From an uncultured Burkholderiales bacterium (GTDB lineage: Bacteria > Pseudomonadota > Gammaproteobacteria > Burkholderiales > Burkholderiaceae_C), in NCBI GenBank assembly GCA_903932865.1, contig CAIZHQ010000016.1, positions 372,001-436,000 on the forward strand: 64,000 nucleotides of DNA, read 5' to 3'. Within the stretch, counting starts at the first letter, position 1; the number at the start of each line of letters is the position of its first letter. Below, piece after piece: positions 61,368-64,000 of this stretch. Under the pieces are notes generated by a model. The model searched no databases. It was not told the origin of the DNA and was given only the letters and a program-made list of their open reading frames with translations. The position numbers and the translations under genes are program-made.

Positions 61368-61410
61368 GCCAGCAGACTGGGGCACACAGCTGTGGAGACC
61401 GGCACCTGAC

Positions 61411-62598
61411 TCAAGTCCGGGCGGTTTTCCGGCTGGTAATGACACCGCCGCCCAAGCACACCTCGCCGTTGTACAGCACGGCACTTTGGCCGGGTGTGAC
61501 GGCCCATTGGTCCTGTGCAAAGTCCAGCTCAAAGCCTGGTTCAGAGCCTGGTTCAAAGTCCGCCTGACCCTTTGCCATGGGCAGAGGGTGATAACTGCAG
61601 GGCGCATCGGCTTGTCGGTAACGCGTCTTGGCGGCGTAGGCCCCAGGTGCAGGGGGCAGGCCTGCGCACCAGCTCACATCGGTGGCTTGCAGTTGCGGCG
61701 ACAACAGCCAGGGGTGGTCGTGTCCTTGCACCACCCACAAGGTGTTGTTGGGGATGTCCTTGCGGGCCACAAACCAAGGCGTGTGCTCGCCCGCACCGCG
61801 CAAGCCGAGCGCCTGCAAGGCCTTCATGTCCGCACCTTTGGCTTTGATGCCGCCAATGCCCAGGCCTTGGCGCTGGCCCAGGGTGTAAAAGCTCAGACCC
61901 ACATGCTGGCCAATGATCCGACCCGTGGGGTCCTTGATCGGGCCGGGCTCTTTGCTGATGTAGCGGTTCAAAAATTCGCGAAAGGGACGCTCGCCAATGA
62001 AACAGATGCCCGTGGAGTCTTTCTTTTTGGCATTGGGCAAACCGATCTCTTCGGCGATGCGGCGCACTTCGGTCTTGTGCAACTCGCCCACCGGAAACAG
62101 GGTTTTGGACAGCTGTGCTTGGTTCAGGCGGTGCAGGAAATAGCTCTGGTCTTTGCTGGGGTCCAAGCCCTTGAGCAGCTCAAACAGACCGCTGGCCGTG
62201 TTCTGCCGCACACGGGCATAGTGGCCGGTTGCGATTTTTTCGGCCCCCAGGCGCATGGCGTGGTCTAAAAATGATTTGAATTTGATCTCGGCGTTGCACA
62301 GGATGTCCGGGTTGGGCGTGCGCCCTGCTTGGTATTCGCGCACAAACTCGGAAAAAACCCGGTCCTTGTAATCGGCTGCAAAATTGACGTGTTCGATCTC
62401 GATGTCCAGCACATCGGCCACGGCGGCGGCGTCCACAAAGTCGACATTGGAGGAGCAGTATTCGCTGTCATCGTCGTCTTCCCAGTTTTTCATGAAGATG
62501 CCGATCACCTCGTGGCCCTGCTGTTTGAGCAGGTGGACGGTGACGGCGGAATCGACGCCGCCGGACAAGCCGACGACCACGCGTGAAAAGTGTGACAT
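61411..62598 (-). CDS. mnmA: tRNA-specific 2-thiouridylase MnmA
   Basis: [92 protein letters not shown]. Confidence 0.96.
   Translation of the reverse strand: MSHFSRVVVGLSGGVDSAVTVHLLKQQGHEVIGIFMKNWEDDDDSEYCSSNVDFVDAAAVADVLDIEIEHVNFAADYKDRVFSEFVREYQAGRTPNPDILCNAEIKFKSFLDHAMRLGAEKIATGHYARVRQNTASGLFELLKGLDPSKDQSYFLHRLNQAQLSKTLFPVGELHKTEVRRIAEEIGLPNAKKKDSTGICFIGERPFREFLNRYISKEPGPIKDPTGRIIGQHVGLSFYTLGQRQGLGIGGIKAKGADMKALQALGLRGAGEHTPWFVARKDIPNNTLWVVQGHDHPWLLSPQLQATDVSWCAGLPPAPGAYAAKTRYRQADAPCSYHPLPMAKGQADFEPGSEPGFELDFAQDQWAVTPGQSAVLYNGEVCLGGGVITSRKTART
61533..61556 (-). repeat. 12-bp tandem repeat within mnmA 3' region
   Basis: AGCCTGGTTCAG AGCCTGGTTCAA on +; on the coding strand encodes [10 protein letters not shown] in an apparent insertion. 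Confidence 0.7.
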
Positions 62599-62672
62599 GA
62601 CCGAATTATCCAGTGCACTGTGTCATGGTCACTGGTTGGCGAAAATTTATAATACGCGGTTGGTTCAAATTC

Positions 62673-63401
62673 ATGACCTTGCATTGCACATGGTGCCTCC
62701 CCATTCGAACTTTCTTGCGCGACACAGCGCGAGGCCTGTTCATTGTGACCCACAGTGGCCTGGCCATGGTGGGTTTGAGCGCGGCTGCCTTGGTGCTGGC
62801 GTTGTGGTGGCAGCCCCATTGGTTGAACCAAGCTGAGGGGGCACTCTTTGATTGGTTACGCGATCGCCAAGTCTTGCTGTCTTGGTTGCCTGAAAACACC
62901 GCCGAACGTGCCACCGCGGTCGACTTGAAAGCTTTGCCCAAGTCCCAGGCGGCCGTGGCGGAGTGGTTGGGTCGCAAATACAAAGTGGCCCCTGAGCCTT
63001 TGGCCGCGCTGGTCGCTGAGTCACATGTGCTGTCCAAAAAGACCAAGCTGCCACCCCATCTGATCTTGGCAGTGATGGCCATCGAATCCAATTTCCACCC
63101 TTACGTGCAAAGCCCAGCGGGTGCACAAGGACTGATGCAAGTTGTCACCGGCATTCACGCCCAACGCTACGAAGCCTATGGCGGTCAGTTGGCCGCTTTT
63201 GACCCGATCAGCAATTTACGTGTGGGCGCGCAGGTGCTGGCCGACTTCATCAAGTTACGCGGTGGATCGATCGAGGAAGGGCTTAAGTTCTACTTGGGTG
63301 GCTATGAGTTGTCAGAAGATGGCGGTTACGTGGCCAAGGTCCTGGCGGAGCAGTCCCTGCTCGATCAGGTGGCTGCAGGCGTGAACGTGCCCACCCAGTG
63401 A
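62673..63401 (+). CDS. Lytic transglycosylase (SLT-domain) protein with N-terminal membrane anchor
   Basis: LILAVMAIESNFHPYVQSPAGAQGLMQVVTGIHAQRYEAYGG...ISNLRVGAQVLADFIKL. Confidence 0.92.
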   Translation: MTLHCTWCLPIRTFLRDTARGLFIVTHSGLAMVGLSAAALVLALWWQPHWLNQAEGALFDWLRDRQVLLSWLPENTAERATAVDLKALPKSQAAVAEWLGRKYKVAPEPLAALVAESHVLSKKTKLPPHLILAVMAIESNFHPYVQSPAGAQGLMQVVTGIHAQRYEAYGGQLAAFDPISNLRVGAQVLADFIKLRGGSIEEGLKFYLGGYELSEDGGYVAKVLAEQSLLDQVAAGVNVPTQ

Positions 63402-63412
63402 GAGGCCCTGCA

Positions 63413-64000
63413 TGAGTTTTGTCTCACCCGAGTTCGCCCTGCTGTGTCTGTTGTTTTTCCCGACTTACTGGTCTTTAGCCCATCACCCGGCTGCGCAGCG
63501 GTGCTTGCTCATTGCCTCCGCCTACGCCTTGTACGCGACCTGGGTGCCTCTTTTTGCTGTGGTGTTGGCGGTCTACAGCACCGTCATTTGGGCCTTGGGG
63601 CGCTGGATGCAGCGGGCGGCCTCTGTTCGGTTGCCTGTGGCGCTGGGCCTTTGGTTGGCGGGGTCTTTTCTTTTTTCCCTGAAATACTATGAATTTGTCC
63701 GGGAAACCTTTCAGGCGATCTTGCAGCACACGGGCTTTGTGTCTTTGTTGCCCGTGCTCAATTGGGTGGCACCTGTAGGGGTGTCGTTTTTTACCTTTCA
63801 GGCGGTGAGCTACCTGGTCATGGTCGGTCGCGCTCCGACTTTGGCGCGCTCTTGGCCGGATGTTTTGTTGTTCCTGAGTTTTTGGCCTACGTTGTTCGCT
63901 GGGCCCATTTGGCGTGCCGAACAATTTTTCGCCCAAACCGATAGACAACACCCAGCCCGCCGAGTGGGTAGCCCAAGGCAGGCCTGGTTGGCTCTTTACC
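63413..64000 (+). CDS. MBOAT-family O-acyltransferase (AlgI-like), truncated by window end
   Basis: Hand translation from ATG 63413 stays open to the window end: MSFVSPEFALLCLLFFPTYWSLAHHP...WVAPVGVSFFTFQAVSYLVMVGRAP...FWPTLFAGPIWRAEQFF. Absent from the ORF track because no stop lies inside the window. Confidence 0.87.

Noticed and set aside
1-64000. tRNA/rRNA genes, IS elements, prophage
   Set aside because: No transposase, integrase (other than housekeeping xerC), terminal inverted repeats, or tRNA/rRNA-like stretches recognised by eye; a tRNAscan/Infernal run would be decisive.

Overview
The window is a 64 kb chromosomal segment that looks like a Burkholderiales/Comamonadaceae-type betaproteobacterium (inferred from gene content and protein style; not tested). 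It opens with the end of xerC, a His-rich COG0523/CobW GTPase and a cysteine-depleted DksA with a histone-H1-like N-terminus. A tightly packed dcw cluster follows: mraZ-rsmH-ftsL-ftsI-murE-murF-mraY-murD-ftsW-murG-murC-ddl-ftsQ-ftsA-ftsZ-lpxC. Next is an accessory catabolic region (about 22-43 kb). It contains a nine-gene minus-strand operon (CoA-transferase, two enoyl-CoA hydratases, NitT/TauT-type ABC transporter, NodB/PuuE-like deacetylase, SDR, MmgE/PrpD) divergent from a GntR regulator. A second plus-strand module of similar make-up (Bug/TctC SBP, MmgE/PrpD, SDR, enoyl-CoA hydratase) lies beyond pyrF. Later come uvrA, an MFS transporter and ssb, a tcuAB (tricarballylate-type) locus joined to a Liv-type ABC transporter, a LysR/Rieske dioxygenase divergent pair with an 18-bp perfect palindrome between them, mnmA, a lytic transglycosylase and a truncated MBOAT acyltransferase. 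I saw no rRNA, tRNA, CRISPR array or intact mobile element. The best candidates for undescribed biology are the nine-gene operon and its parallel module, the tcuAB-Liv-Rieske region, and several precise DNA repeats and palindromes: the 10-bp-periodic MraZ-type operator, the Rieske palindrome, and the heptamer repeat before the amidase gene.
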